DNA of 64,000 nt from Planctomycetaceae bacterium (GTDB lineage Bacteria; Planctomycetota; Planctomycetia; Pirellulales; Pirellulaceae), in NCBI GenBank assembly GCA_020638995.1, contig JACKHM010000001.1:434001-498000 (forward strand), in the 5' to 3' direction. Shown in pieces: positions 35,071 through 44,067 of this stretch; positions within the stretch are counted from its first letter, which is position 1, and the number at the start of each line of letters is the position of its first letter. The notes under the pieces are model-generated. The model did not search any database. It worked only from the letters and a program-made list of their open reading frames with translations, and had not been told where the DNA came from. A program made the translations under genes and the position numbers.

Positions 35071-35877
35071 CTAAGAACTCATTCTGGCCACAATTTGGTC
35101 GCCGAGGGTTGGCCATAGTTGTGAGAGTGCGAATAACCAGCGTGCCTTGGCAGGTACAACGAGTTCGGGGCGGCGTTGCTCGCAAGCTCGAAGCACTTTT
35201 TTCGCAAGAAGCTCCGGGGATATGCCCCGAATCTTAACTCCGCCCCCCGGCTGGCGTGCTGAATTCGGGAGATTGCGAGCCTGCGCATCGTAGCGCCGCC
35301 CGGCATCCTCTCGTGTGATTGGCCCCGAGCAAACCAGCAGTACATGTACGCCCTCCGGCTGAAGTTCCAGTCGAAGTTGCTGCGAGTATGCCGCGACGGC
35401 CGACTTACTCGCCGGGTACGCACCAAGAAACTTCGAGACGGACTTTGACGCCAAGGAACCGATGTTCACGACATGCCCACGAGATTCGAGCAGGTGGGGC
35501 GCCGCGGCTTGGGTACAACGAACGACTGACAGGAAGTTCAATTCCATCAACTCGCGAAACTCTTCGGGTGTTGTTTCAAGGATGTTGCCACGCGTCGAGC
35601 GACCGACGTTATTGACCAAGACGTCCAGCCGTCCGAACTCCTCGATGGTTGCGGCAACCAATGCACGCACCTGCTGCTGATCGGTCACATCCGTGGCGAT
35701 CCCGGCAACTCGGCACCCTTTGGCTCGCAATTGGCGTACGGCGTCTTGAAGCCGGGCTTCGTCGCGTGCCGCCAACATGACGGCGGCTCCACGCTCGCCA
35801 AGCGCCTCGGCGATCGCCAGCCCGAGCCCAGCGGACCCACCGGTAACGATCGCAACTTTACCTTGCCAGTAAGACAT
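35071..35877 (-). CDS. Short-chain dehydrogenase/reductase
   Basis: The 268-residue SDR protein shows the cofactor loop TGGSAGLG near residue 13, DVTD, and LVNNVGRS. The catalytic serine is in VNIGSLAS and the YPASK motif is also intact. LAARDEARL near residue 35, with an Arg after the second strand, suggests NADPH preference (inference). The C-terminal 80 residues extend past the usual fold and may touch a membrane or partner. The substrate is unknown. The frame extends to 36159 through unrelated sequence; ATG at 35877 is the natural start and lies 10 bp after the Uma2 gene's stop. Confidence 0.9.
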   Translation of the reverse strand: MSYWQGKVAIVTGGSAGLGLAIAEALGERGAAVMLAARDEARLQDAVRQLRAKGCRVAGIATDVTDQQQVRALVAATIEEFGRLDVLVNNVGRSTRGNILETTPEEFRELMELNFLSVVRCTQAAAPHLLESRGHVVNIGSLASKSVSKFLGAYPASKSAVAAYSQQLRLELQPEGVHVLLVCSGPITREDAGRRYDAQARNLPNSARQPGGGVKIRGISPELLAKKVLRACEQRRPELVVPAKARWLFALSQLWPTLGDQIVARMSS

Positions 35878-35887
35878 CAAACACAGC

Positions 35888-36601
35888 TCATGCCGATGAC
35901 GAACGGAGTTGTGTGACGAACGCTGCGTGGCCGGGAGTTTCCAAACCGCGCGCAAGGGTGTCGAAGGCGTGCTCCAGGTTGCCTGTGAGCAAGGCGTTTG
36001 AATCGAGCCACAAACCGGGAAACATCGTACTTCGGATGATAGGGTCGTTGTCCAACGATTGCCGGACATATTCCCCCTCACGCAGGATGAACCAATCGAA
36101 CGCTGCATCCAGCAAGCGCCACACAACGTACTCGGGAACGCCATTTCGGCGATAGGCATTGAGCTTCGTGCCGAGATCGTAGCTGGCGCTGCTCGAAGCG
36201 ATTTCGACGATCAACTCCGGAGCGCCTTCCAGATAATCGTCATCGCTGATCGTAACTGTCTTGCTGTGCGGCGGTTCGATGAACAGCAGCGTGTCTGGCT
36301 GCGGCATGTTGTCAAGATCCATGCGGACGCTCGTGTTATCAGCTCCAGCAACTCCGGGCGTACGGCCTTCGTAGGTCACAAGCAGACGTGTTATCCACCG
36401 ATTCGGACGACCGCGTTTACGATATCGCACTGCGTCAGCCATATACACCACCCCTTCGATGAGCTCGGCGCGCTTCAGGTCGGGCGTTACCTTCCAGCGT
36501 CGCTCGAACTCGGCGCGTGTGAGTCGGTCCCCCGCTTCGAGAGGCGGTATCCCCTCGAAAGCAAATTCATTGTGCGAGCTGTTGGAAATCGAAGTTGCCA
36601 T
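35888..36601 (-). CDS. Uma2 family (DUF820) putative restriction-like endonuclease
   Basis: The 237-residue protein is of the Uma2/DUF820 family, which has a PD-(D/E)XK nuclease fold. It shows KRAELIEGVVYMAD near residue 43, MPQPDTLLFIEPPHSKTV with the first acidic residue, GAPELIVEIASSSASYDLGTKLNAYRRNGVPEYVVW split over the catalytic core (E.IASS..YDLG.K), and a short C-terminal tail. These proteins are numerous in planctomycetes and cyanobacteria; their biological role is not settled. It lies directly upstream of the SDR gene. Confidence 0.88.
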   Translation of the reverse strand: MATSISNSSHNEFAFEGIPPLEAGDRLTRAEFERRWKVTPDLKRAELIEGVVYMADAVRYRKRGRPNRWITRLLVTYEGRTPGVAGADNTSVRMDLDNMPQPDTLLFIEPPHSKTVTISDDDYLEGAPELIVEIASSSASYDLGTKLNAYRRNGVPEYVVWRLLDAAFDWFILREGEYVRQSLDNDPIIRSTMFPGLWLDSNALLTGNLEHAFDTLARGLETPGHAAFVTQLRSSSA

Positions 36602-36702
36602 TCAACTTGCTCTCACCTCATGGACAGGTTGACGCTTTCATCATACCACCATCGGACCTCACCGTGACGACGTTCGACGACAAAGTCGCCACATCTGGCA
36701 AT

Positions 36703-37131
36703 CTAATGCCGGCTGCCGGTCTGTAGAAAAAAGGCCTTTTTCTCATCTGGCAGTGTAAAGCCGAACCCGCACGAAAGAAAAAACGATTCGGCCGAACTGA
36801 TCGCCATGACTTCCATAATATCCTTCTCGCGGGCGCGGCGGAGACAGGCTTCGACGAGCAGGTGACCGACACCTTTTCCCTGCTGGTCCGTGGCGACGAC
36901 TAAGGCGCGAACCTCTGCCAACTTGCGAGAGTAGATTTCCAACGTCGCAAAGCCGACGATCCGGCCATCGGCGACTGCTACGAATCCATTTGGCAACAAC
37001 GTGTCTAGCTCATCAATTGTGCGGCGTAACAACTTCCGCTGTTCGACATACGGCTTGAGAAGTGCCAGCACCTCGGCTTGCTCGGAGGGATCAACTGGTC
37101 GCACCTGAACTGTCTCGGCCGTTTCACTCAT
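36703..37131 (-). CDS. GNAT family N-acetyltransferase
   Basis: The 142-residue protein has the GNAT acetyl-CoA loop ATDQQGKGVGHLLVEACLRRA and the preceding LAEVRALVV strand. The N-terminal half (EVLALLKPYVEQRKLLRRT) and length resemble the ArgA/N-acetylglutamate synthase-like subgroup. It probably acetylates a small amine or amino acid; the substrate is unknown. ATG at 37131 puts the first helix at the N terminus; the frame is open to 37191. Confidence 0.85.
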   Translation of the reverse strand: MSETAETVQVRPVDPSEQAEVLALLKPYVEQRKLLRRTIDELDTLLPNGFVAVADGRIVGFATLEIYSRKLAEVRALVVATDQQGKGVGHLLVEACLRRAREKDIMEVMAISSAESFFLSCGFGFTLPDEKKAFFLQTGSRH

Positions 37132-37405
37132 GTACTTGATTCCTGACGGGTTTGTTGTCGGCCCGGCTATGGATGAAGTCAATGCACTCATGGAACCGGC
37201 AGTTTAATCCCGGACGTGCTTTCAATCCAGTTCAGGGGAAGTAGTCATCACTTTCCAAGTGCTCAGCCCAAGTCGCACTGAATATGGCAGCGGACTTTGC
37301 ACTTCTTCGCACACGCCTCACCTCGACACCTATCGAGCCCCAAACACCGCCTTCTTTCTGCATCCCGGAGATGGGGACTCGCCGTGGTCGAGCATGAGGG
37401 CCGCA

Positions 37406-38794
37406 CTATGCAGACTTCTCGAGCGACGTCGCTTGATTCAGCTTGTTGTAGAGCGTTTTCAGACTCACGCCTAACTCTTCTGCAACGGCTGGTTTGTTGC
37501 CGTCGTGGCGTTCGAGCGATTCGTGGATCGCTTGCATTTCGAGATCGCGCAAGGTCATCGGACCGATCGATGCCGAACGGGCGCTGCGAGAGCCGAATCG
37601 GCGAGGCAGGTGTTCGGAGGTGATTGGAAGGCCATCGCAAACGATCGTCGCGTGTTCGATGACGTTTGCCAACTCGCGCACATTTCCTGGCCACGTATGC
37701 GATGTCAACGCTTCGATTGCATCCGCGGAAAGCAGATTTTCTGTCGATTTAGCGTTTGGACGAAATCGGCGATAAAGATGTTTCGCGAGTTCCGGAATGT
37801 CTGCAATTCGTTGGCGCAGAGGCGGCAAATTGATTTCGAAGGTGTTGATTCGATACATCAAGTCTTCACGAAACTCATCATCTTCGACCATTTGCTCCAG
37901 ATCTCGATGCGTTGCACAGACGACGCGGACGTCGACTTTGACCGCATCGTTATCTCCAACGCGGCGGATTTCGCCGGATTCAAGAACTCGCAACAACTTA
38001 GCCTGCATCGCCTTTGGCAATTCGCCGATCTCGTCCAGGAACAAGGTGCCACCGTGCGCAACTTCGAACAACCCAATGCGATGTTCATCCGCGCCGGTGA
38101 ATGCACCTTTGCGATGCCCAAACAACTCACTTTCGATCAGCGACTCGGGCAAGGCGCCACAGTTGATCGCGACGAAAGACTTCGCCGCACGTGGGCTCTG
38201 TTCGTGAACGGCGCGAGCCACTAACTCCTTGCCTGAACCGGTCTCGCCAAGGATGAGTACGGTCGAACTTGTCGGCGCGACCTTGGCGATTAAATTGCGT
38301 ACCTGCTGCATCGCTTGTCCACCGCCGACCAGGCTGCGATCGCCTTCGGCATGATGCAATTGATGCTGCAGCGCCACGCACTTCTTCGTCAATTCTCGCC
38401 TTTCCGCAACTCGTTGCAGCAGAGCCTCGATCTCCACCAGCCGGCAGGGCTTGGTGAGATAGTCAAACGCACCCTGTCGAAGTGCGGCCACAGCGGTGCT
38501 GAGCGACGTTTTACCGGTTAACACGACAGCCTCGGTATCCGGCGAGAGTTCCTTCGCGCGGGCGATGACTTCGATACCGTTCATACCTGGCATATCCAAG
38601 TCGACTAATACACAGTCGTAAGTATTCTTCTCCAATGCTGCGGCCGCCGTAAGTCCATCAGGACAAACCGTTACCTCGTGCCCCATACGCGGCAACTCGT
38701 TTCTCATGAGCTCTTGCAAAGACACTTCGTCATCGGCAAAAAGAACTTTGAGCTGGCTACGCGACTTGATATCGCCTTTGTTGTTCAGTTTCAT
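37406..38794 (-). CDS. Sigma-54-dependent response regulator (NtrC family)
   Basis: The 462-residue protein has a receiver domain with the phosphoacceptor Asp65 in VLVDLDMPG and a conserved Thr and Lys (VVLTGK, DYLTKPC). A full AAA+ domain follows (GETGSGKE, the sigma-54 contact loop GAFTGA, and GGTLFLDEIGELP), then a Fis-type helix-turn-helix (NKPAVAEELGVSLKTLYNKL). It should activate sigma-54 promoters when phosphorylated by the kinase encoded just upstream. The first 38 bp overlap the end of the kinase gene, so the two are coupled. The target genes are unknown. Confidence 0.94.
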   Translation of the reverse strand: MKLNNKGDIKSRSQLKVLFADDEVSLQELMRNELPRMGHEVTVCPDGLTAAAALEKNTYDCVLVDLDMPGMNGIEVIARAKELSPDTEAVVLTGKTSLSTAVAALRQGAFDYLTKPCRLVEIEALLQRVAERRELTKKCVALQHQLHHAEGDRSLVGGGQAMQQVRNLIAKVAPTSSTVLILGETGSGKELVARAVHEQSPRAAKSFVAINCGALPESLIESELFGHRKGAFTGADEHRIGLFEVAHGGTLFLDEIGELPKAMQAKLLRVLESGEIRRVGDNDAVKVDVRVVCATHRDLEQMVEDDEFREDLMYRINTFEINLPPLRQRIADIPELAKHLYRRFRPNAKSTENLLSADAIEALTSHTWPGNVRELANVIEHATIVCDGLPITSEHLPRRFGSRSARSASIGPMTLRDLEMQAIHESLERHDGNKPAVAEELGVSLKTLYNKLNQATSLEKSA

Positions 38795-40367
38795 GGTTGG
38801 TTCCTACTAGAGGAAGAAGGACGCAGAATTGCGAGCCTTTGCCAGGACCTTCGCTCGTTGCCTCGATCTTGCCGCCGTGATCAATCACGATGCGGTAGCT
38901 GATCGACAACCCTAAGCCAGTCCCTTGGCCATCTCGGCGTCGTGTGAAGAAAGGTTCAAAAAGATGTTCGAGTACCTCGCTATCCATCCCGCAACCGTCG
39001 TCGCGGACAATCAGTTTCGCGTGACCTCGATGGAGTCCCAGTTCGACCGTGACCGTGCCATCTTTGTCCAGACTGTCGAGTGCATTCGTCAACAGATTCA
39101 ACAAAACTTGTTTGATTTCTTGCGAGTTAACACAGGCAACTACGCTTTCGCTGCACTGAAAATTGATGTGTTTGTGTTTATAGCTTCCAATGTGTCTGAC
39201 CATCTCGATCACATCGTTCGTTAGGTCACGCAGGTCAGTATTCTGATGATCGACATCACCAAGGCGAGAGAAATCAAGCAGCTTCTCGGTGATTCCCTTA
39301 CAGCGAAATGCTTCGTCCTGAATCCGGCGAAGATAGTTCTTGAGAACCGTAATCTCTTCGTTGTGTTCATCATCAGGCTTCAGGTCGTCCGTATAAATAA
39401 TCTCGTGTAACCGAGATTCGAGTGCCTCCGCTGACCAAGCGATGATGGCAAGTGGATTATTGATCTCGTGTGAGACTCCGGCGGCAAGGAACCCAACACT
39501 TGCCAACTGTTCGCTACGAACGACCTCCTTCGTGCGTTGCTTGACTTGTTGATCGAGGTCGTCGCGAATCTCACAGAATCGCGTTGTCATGTCGTTGAGT
39601 GCCGCCGCCAACTCGGCCATTTCGTCATCCGAATTCAGCTGGATGCGATGTTCAAATTTGCCCGAAGCGACAATCCGCGAGCCTGTAATCAAGACTTGCA
39701 TCGGGCGGAAGACCCAGGTGTAGAACAATCGCACCAAGAGCCCCAACATACCTAACGACAAGATGGTTGTTGCCCAGGTCAGCCCGATCAACGTGTGGTA
39801 TGCACCACGCGCGTTACCTTTGAGCTGTTGCATGCGTCCTTGAAGATGCCCCGGCAAGGTATTCGCCTGTTGATACAGGACGTCAAGCTCTTCTCGCAAG
39901 TGATCTCCGCGATACGTGTCGAGAACCCAGTTCTCGGCTTCGCTCAGCTGCTCGATTCGTTCCAATGTCCTCTGAATGTTTGTGACCGTGTCCACTTCTT
40001 CGCGATTGTCGCTGATGCCCGTGCCATTAGGCTCGATCAAGGCGAGTTGCTCGCGGTATTTCTTCAACGCCTGATTGACGTCTGCGAGATCGTAACCAAA
40101 TTCCGTATGAACTAAGGCGTTGTGAACGCGAGAGTCGCCGACGTCGTGCGTTGGTCGAAACCGGCTGAAGGTAATGCGAAGCTCAGCGACACTGCGCGTG
40201 AGTTCATCGGCCAGCGGCAACTCCGCCGCACGCTGGCTGACCGTCCGGACCAAACCACGATAGGAATTTACACCCAGCAGTCCGCTGATGGACAAGGCAC
40301 AAACGATCAAGCACAGGAGACATGCTCCAATCAGCAGCTTGTGTCGGATTGAACATCGAGCAAACAT
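38757..40367 (-). CDS. Membrane sensor histidine kinase
   Basis: The 536-residue protein has two membrane helices (residues 8-32 and about 195-220) framing a periplasmic helical sensor domain of about 160 residues. A HAMP domain follows (RPMQVLITGSRIVASGKFEH). The phosphoacceptor helix contains GVSHEINNPLAII, and the ATPase domain has N (NLLTNALDSL), G1 (DDGCGMD), F (FEPFFT) and G2 (GTGLGLSIS) boxes. It is the partner of the overlapping NtrC-type regulator. The sensor signal is unknown. A 14-bp palindrome lies 113 bp upstream of the start. Confidence 0.94.
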   Translation of the reverse strand: MFARCSIRHKLLIGACLLCLIVCALSISGLLGVNSYRGLVRTVSQRAAELPLADELTRSVAELRITFSRFRPTHDVGDSRVHNALVHTEFGYDLADVNQALKKYREQLALIEPNGTGISDNREEVDTVTNIQRTLERIEQLSEAENWVLDTYRGDHLREELDVLYQQANTLPGHLQGRMQQLKGNARGAYHTLIGLTWATTILSLGMLGLLVRLFYTWVFRPMQVLITGSRIVASGKFEHRIQLNSDDEMAELAAALNDMTTRFCEIRDDLDQQVKQRTKEVVRSEQLASVGFLAAGVSHEINNPLAIIAWSAEALESRLHEIIYTDDLKPDDEHNEEITVLKNYLRRIQDEAFRCKGITEKLLDFSRLGDVDHQNTDLRDLTNDVIEMVRHIGSYKHKHINFQCSESVVACVNSQEIKQVLLNLLTNALDSLDKDGTVTVELGLHRGHAKLIVRDDGCGMDSEVLEHLFEPFFTRRRDGQGTGLGLSISYRIVIDHGGKIEATSEGPGKGSQFCVLLPLVGTNHETEQQRRYQVA

Positions 40368-40479
40368 AAGCGACCTCCATGTCGCCTACCAGAGTGTTCG
40401 GTTGGACAGAATTGCCGACTCCCGAATCCCTCGTAGAAAAGTCACCCGCGCAAAGGGCCGCGGAGTGTACCAACACTCT

Positions 40480-40493
40480 TTGTACTAGTACAA
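40480..40493. promoter_or_regulatory. Palindrome upstream of the two-component genes
   Basis: TTGTACTAGTACAA is a perfect 14-bp palindrome in the 224-bp gap between the LptF/G-like gene and the kinase start. It could bind a dimeric regulator; no promoter could be tied to it. Confidence 0.3.
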
Positions 40494-40591
40494 GGCACGA
40501 TTGCCCGACGCGATACTTCTTCCTTGCATCGCAGTTAATCTTGATTTCGTCATGCGAGCCCCCTTCCGCTAGCACGATATCAGGCGACCAA

Positions 40592-41773
40592 CTAGCACCG
40601 AATCATTCCCCGTGTCATCCAATATCCTGCTGCCATCAGCACTACGTTGGCGATCCACACCGAATACGGCGGAAGCTCACCAGATTTTGACAAGTCTACA
40701 CCGTAAGCCAGCAGTGGGTAGTAAACGATCAAGATTGGCAAAAAGCAGGCCAGGAAGCTGGACCAGACGTCGGCACTTTTCATTCGCACGGCCAACGGAG
40801 CGCCAACGAGCACGAAAGCGAAGCAGCTGAATCCATTGGCCCAGCGTCTCCAAGGCTCCGTATGCAGGCGAGCGAGTCTCGCTTGGCCAACGGCGATAGC
40901 CGCTTGTTGATCGGCCCAGCGCTGATCGTTCAGGTCCGCGAAGTCACCCGTCATCAGATGATAGGCCGCATCGGCAGCCAAACTGCGTTCAAGGTCATCG
41001 AGCTCGGCACGCTGGTTCGTGATCTCCATCGGAATACGACGCAAAGCGGTATCAGCGGGCCGAATCGAACTCTTCCCTCCCCCGGCCGCAGATAGCGGCA
41101 CTTCGATCACCTCCGTTCCGGGAAAATTCATGCGGATTTCGTCACCGCGTTCGATCTCGCCGTTCGTCATTGATACTAACAATACGTCCCGTTCGGCATC
41201 CGTCGCGATTTCCGCAAACTCGGCGGTCAACCGAATTGGCGGGCGATCTTCGGCTTCGTAAACAGTTAGTGTAGGCCGCACCAACACGTGCCCTTGGACA
41301 TCTTTGACGTTAATTGAAAGCCCACCCCGGCTGTAGGAACGATTCGAGCGCAGCATGCCGTAAGCAATCTGTTCGGCGGACTCCAGCGCAACCCGCTTCA
41401 ATCCGATACGTCCCCAAGCGGCAACGTCATTCAGCCACACAGCCCCCAAGCTAACGAAAAACGAGAAGAGTAGTGCGGGCCACAACAGAGCCATAGGCGA
41501 GACACCCAACGACTTAATGGCCGTCACCTCGTTCATCGCCGACATGCGACCATAAATGCTGCACGCGGCAAATAGAATCGTACCGGGGACGACATACGCA
41601 AGTGCAACCGGCAAAGCAAAAGGTAACAACTTGACCACGGCGGACGGCCCAAGACCTTGGCGAATCGCCTCTTGACCAACCACGATCAAGATCATGCCAG
41701 CGGTCATGCACACCGACATGACAAGCGAGAGCTTGATAAACTCTGCCAGAATGTAGCGTGTGATCCGTCGCAT
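40592..41773 (-). CDS. LptF/LptG (YjgP/YjgQ) family permease
   Basis: The 393-residue membrane protein starts MRRITRYILAEFIKLSLVMS and has six membrane segments in two groups. Between them lies a large periplasmic jelly-roll part, and SAMNEVTAIKSLGVSPMAL is the coupling-helix motif of this family. In LPS export, LptF and LptG form the membrane part of the LptB2FG transporter. Only one such gene is present here, so its partner and LptB would be encoded elsewhere. ATG at 41773 has AAGGA upstream; the frame is open to 41896. A potential role in LPS transport agrees with lpxB in the same window. Confidence 0.85.
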   Translation of the reverse strand: MRRITRYILAEFIKLSLVMSVCMTAGMILIVVGQEAIRQGLGPSAVVKLLPFALPVALAYVVPGTILFAACSIYGRMSAMNEVTAIKSLGVSPMALLWPALLFSFFVSLGAVWLNDVAAWGRIGLKRVALESAEQIAYGMLRSNRSYSRGGLSINVKDVQGHVLVRPTLTVYEAEDRPPIRLTAEFAEIATDAERDVLLVSMTNGEIERGDEIRMNFPGTEVIEVPLSAAGGGKSSIRPADTALRRIPMEITNQRAELDDLERSLAADAAYHLMTGDFADLNDQRWADQQAAIAVGQARLARLHTEPWRRWANGFSCFAFVLVGAPLAVRMKSADVWSSFLACFLPILIVYYPLLAYGVDLSKSGELPPYSVWIANVVLMAAGYWMTRGMIRC

Positions 41774-41990
41774 TAACGATCCTTGTTCGTGCTGCGGAGA
41801 ATTGTGAGGCGATGGACTTGCGGAGCAAGATACATGCCGTGGCCGAGGAACCTGTCGCTCCAAGCCGCAAAGCGTAGCTATGACAGAACTTTGCAACTCG
41901 AACGAACAGCCCTAACCGCGACGACACTGTAACAATTTCACAGCTCGTTTGAAACGACAATTCGAAAACAGGGGCCCCTCAGCCTGCGAA

Positions 41991-43298
41991 CTACAGCTCG
42001 ATTGCTGAATCGCTAGCTTCCTTGTTCATTGCTTGGCGGATATTTTCCATCAGCAGCGAAACCGCGCGTGCCGATTCTCGGATTGCGTCTTCGTGCCGAC
42101 TTTCCGCCGTCGCCCCTTCGGCATTCTGGCACAGCAGATCGAACTCGGTCCAATCAATCTCATACTTTCCGGCCGCGGGCGCCCGGCGAAGTTCAGCGGT
42201 AATCTTTGCAAGAGACGCCGCGAACTCCGACGATTCAGGGCAATCAGCCGACGTGTACGGACCCTTTCCTAGCTTTCGCCCTGTTCCCAACTCGATGCCT
42301 TTCGCCTCATTTCGCTTTCTGATCAGAAAGCCGACCAGGCCGACGGTCAAACCGATCACTAGCGCGCCGAGTGACGCGGGCATGTTTCCGATTACCGAAA
42401 GCAACAGCGCGGCCAAAAAGAAAACAGCGATCGCGACAAGGAAAGCTAGTTCAGACTTGGGATCGTGCTTTACCGTACCAATCTTTATCGGAGCGGCGTC
42501 ACTTTCTAGACTCGCCAACTCGCTTCCAGTGACTCGGGCTACGATGACCGTAATGTTGTCCGGACCACCTCGCAAGTTTGCTAAGTCCACAAGCAGTTGG
42601 GCCGCCTCCTGTGTCGCCAGATTTCGCAAAGTTGCGGCGATCTCTTCGTCAGTAACTCGTGCCATCAGCCCATCGCTGCAAAGCAGAAACGTATCACCGA
42701 CGGCCACTTTATAGGGGCCCTCGATGTCAACTTTGACGTGGGCATTCGGGCCGAGCGATCGGGTGATGACATTTTTGGGGACCGAATTCGCCAGCTCAGA
42801 ATCACCCTCAAGCTGGCCTGCTTCGCGGAGTTCCCACACCAGACTGTGGTCCCGCGTGAGTTGATGTAACTTTGTACCCCGAACACGGTAGACACGGCTG
42901 TCACCGATGTGCCCGATCAAAGCTCCTTGTGGCAGCAGCGCCATGGCACTGGCAGTCGTTCCCATCGCTCGGAAATCGCTATTGGCTTGCCCGCGGCGAT
43001 AGACTTCGCTGTTGGTTTCGACAATCGCCTTTTGCATTGCCTCGGGCGGTGAAAGCTCGCGATACTTGCGGTAAAGGTGGGGCACACCATCCACCGCGAT
43101 CTTGCTTGCTAGCTCACCCGCCGCATGCGCGCCCATCCCATCGGCGACCATAAAGAAGTGGCCACGAACTCGCCACTCTTGCGGATCGCTGGCCAGGACT
43201 ACGGTGTGGGAATCTTGATTATTCGCGCGCCGCATCCCAACATCAGTCAGCGCGACATGCGCGAGATCAACGGGCCAATTTGACTCTCGATCCGCCAT
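41991..43298 (-). CDS. PP2C-type serine/threonine phosphatase with membrane segments
   Basis: The 435-residue protein begins with a PP2C domain of about 250 residues. It has metal-binding motifs NNQDSH, VADGMGAHAAGE, AMGTTASAMAL, HIGDSRVYRV, CSDGL and GGPDNITVIVA, all intact. Two adjacent hydrophobic helices follow (about 275-315), then a charged C-terminal part. This membrane-tethered PP2C form reverses Ser/Thr phosphorylation by Hanks-type kinases, which planctomycetes have in number. No kinase is adjacent. Confidence 0.9.
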   Translation of the reverse strand: MADRESNWPVDLAHVALTDVGMRRANNQDSHTVVLASDPQEWRVRGHFFMVADGMGAHAAGELASKIAVDGVPHLYRKYRELSPPEAMQKAIVETNSEVYRRGQANSDFRAMGTTASAMALLPQGALIGHIGDSRVYRVRGTKLHQLTRDHSLVWELREAGQLEGDSELANSVPKNVITRSLGPNAHVKVDIEGPYKVAVGDTFLLCSDGLMARVTDEEIAATLRNLATQEAAQLLVDLANLRGGPDNITVIVARVTGSELASLESDAAPIKIGTVKHDPKSELAFLVAIAVFFLAALLLSVIGNMPASLGALVIGLTVGLVGFLIRKRNEAKGIELGTGRKLGKGPYTSADCPESSEFAASLAKITAELRRAPAAGKYEIDWTEFDLLCQNAEGATAESRHEDAIRESARAVSLLMENIRQAMNKEASDSAIEL

Positions 43299-43557
43299 CT
43301 GGCGTCCGACTCCGATCTAGAACACGATACCGCAAACGAGTTTATGGAAAGCTGCTTGGGCGATGCAAGCAGCCGATCCATTCTAACCTCACACCAGACG
43401 ACGATGATAGTCGCTACCGGCTTCGCCCGTTGCCCACTCATTTGCCCCGTAGTTTATGCAGATTATCGGCCTGGATTCGGAAGTCAGCCCTCCCTATACT
43501 CCAGCCGCTGCTCCCGTCCGATTCTGTCTGGCATTCTCATCGAGCCGGTTCCTCGTC

Positions 43558-44067
43558 GTGAAATCTACTAGCAAGCTTTCGCTGCTTTTGGTCATCGCTA
43601 TCCTCTGCCTGCCGCAGATTGGATGTCTGCGCCGAAGGATGACGATTCGCACAAATCCACCGGGTGCGGTGGCATTTGTAGACGACCAGCGGATTGGCGT
43701 GACGCCGGTTTCCACGCCCTTCACATATTACGGAACGAGAAAGATCCAGCTGTTCAAGGATGGATTTGAACCGCTAACGGTAAAGCAACGCTTCGATGTT
43801 CCTTGGTACGAGTATCCGCCACTCGACTTCATTGTCGAGAACCTCTGGCCTCACGAGCTACGTGACGAACGAATCGTGGACTTTGAAATGACACCGCAGC
43901 AAATCGTTCCCAACGAGGAATTGCTCGGACGGGCGGAGATGCTCCGAGGGAATGCACAAGCCGGGCACACGACACCGCTTTGGACAGCACCAGCAGATCA
44001 GATCCAGCCAGGAACGCCGGTGCAACCGACGCTGAATCAACTTCCACCGCCTGGCAGCGTACGATAG
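43558..44067 (+). CDS. PEGA-domain lipoprotein
   Basis: The 169-residue protein starts from a GTG and has a hydrophobic signal with a lipobox-like end (PQIGC, Cys23; the -3 position is not ideal). A PEGA domain follows (TIRTNPPGAVAFVDDQRIG, VTPVSTPFTYYGTRKIQL). PEGA domains are short beta-rich repeats of surface or envelope proteins. Downstream is a proline-rich tail. It is convergent with the mlaD gene; their stop codons are adjacent. The frame is open to 43456, but only the GTG start leaves the signal at the N terminus. The exact start is uncertain. Confidence 0.75.
   Translation: MKSTSKLSLLLVIAILCLPQIGCLRRRMTIRTNPPGAVAFVDDQRIGVTPVSTPFTYYGTRKIQLFKDGFEPLTVKQRFDVPWYEYPPLDFIVENLWPHELRDERIVDFEMTPQQIVPNEELLGRAEMLRGNAQAGHTTPLWTAPADQIQPGTPVQPTLNQLPPPGSVR

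Noticed and set aside
43456..43557. Upstream extension of the PEGA lipoprotein frame
   Set aside because: It would place 34 residues before the signal, and no ribosome site was seen.
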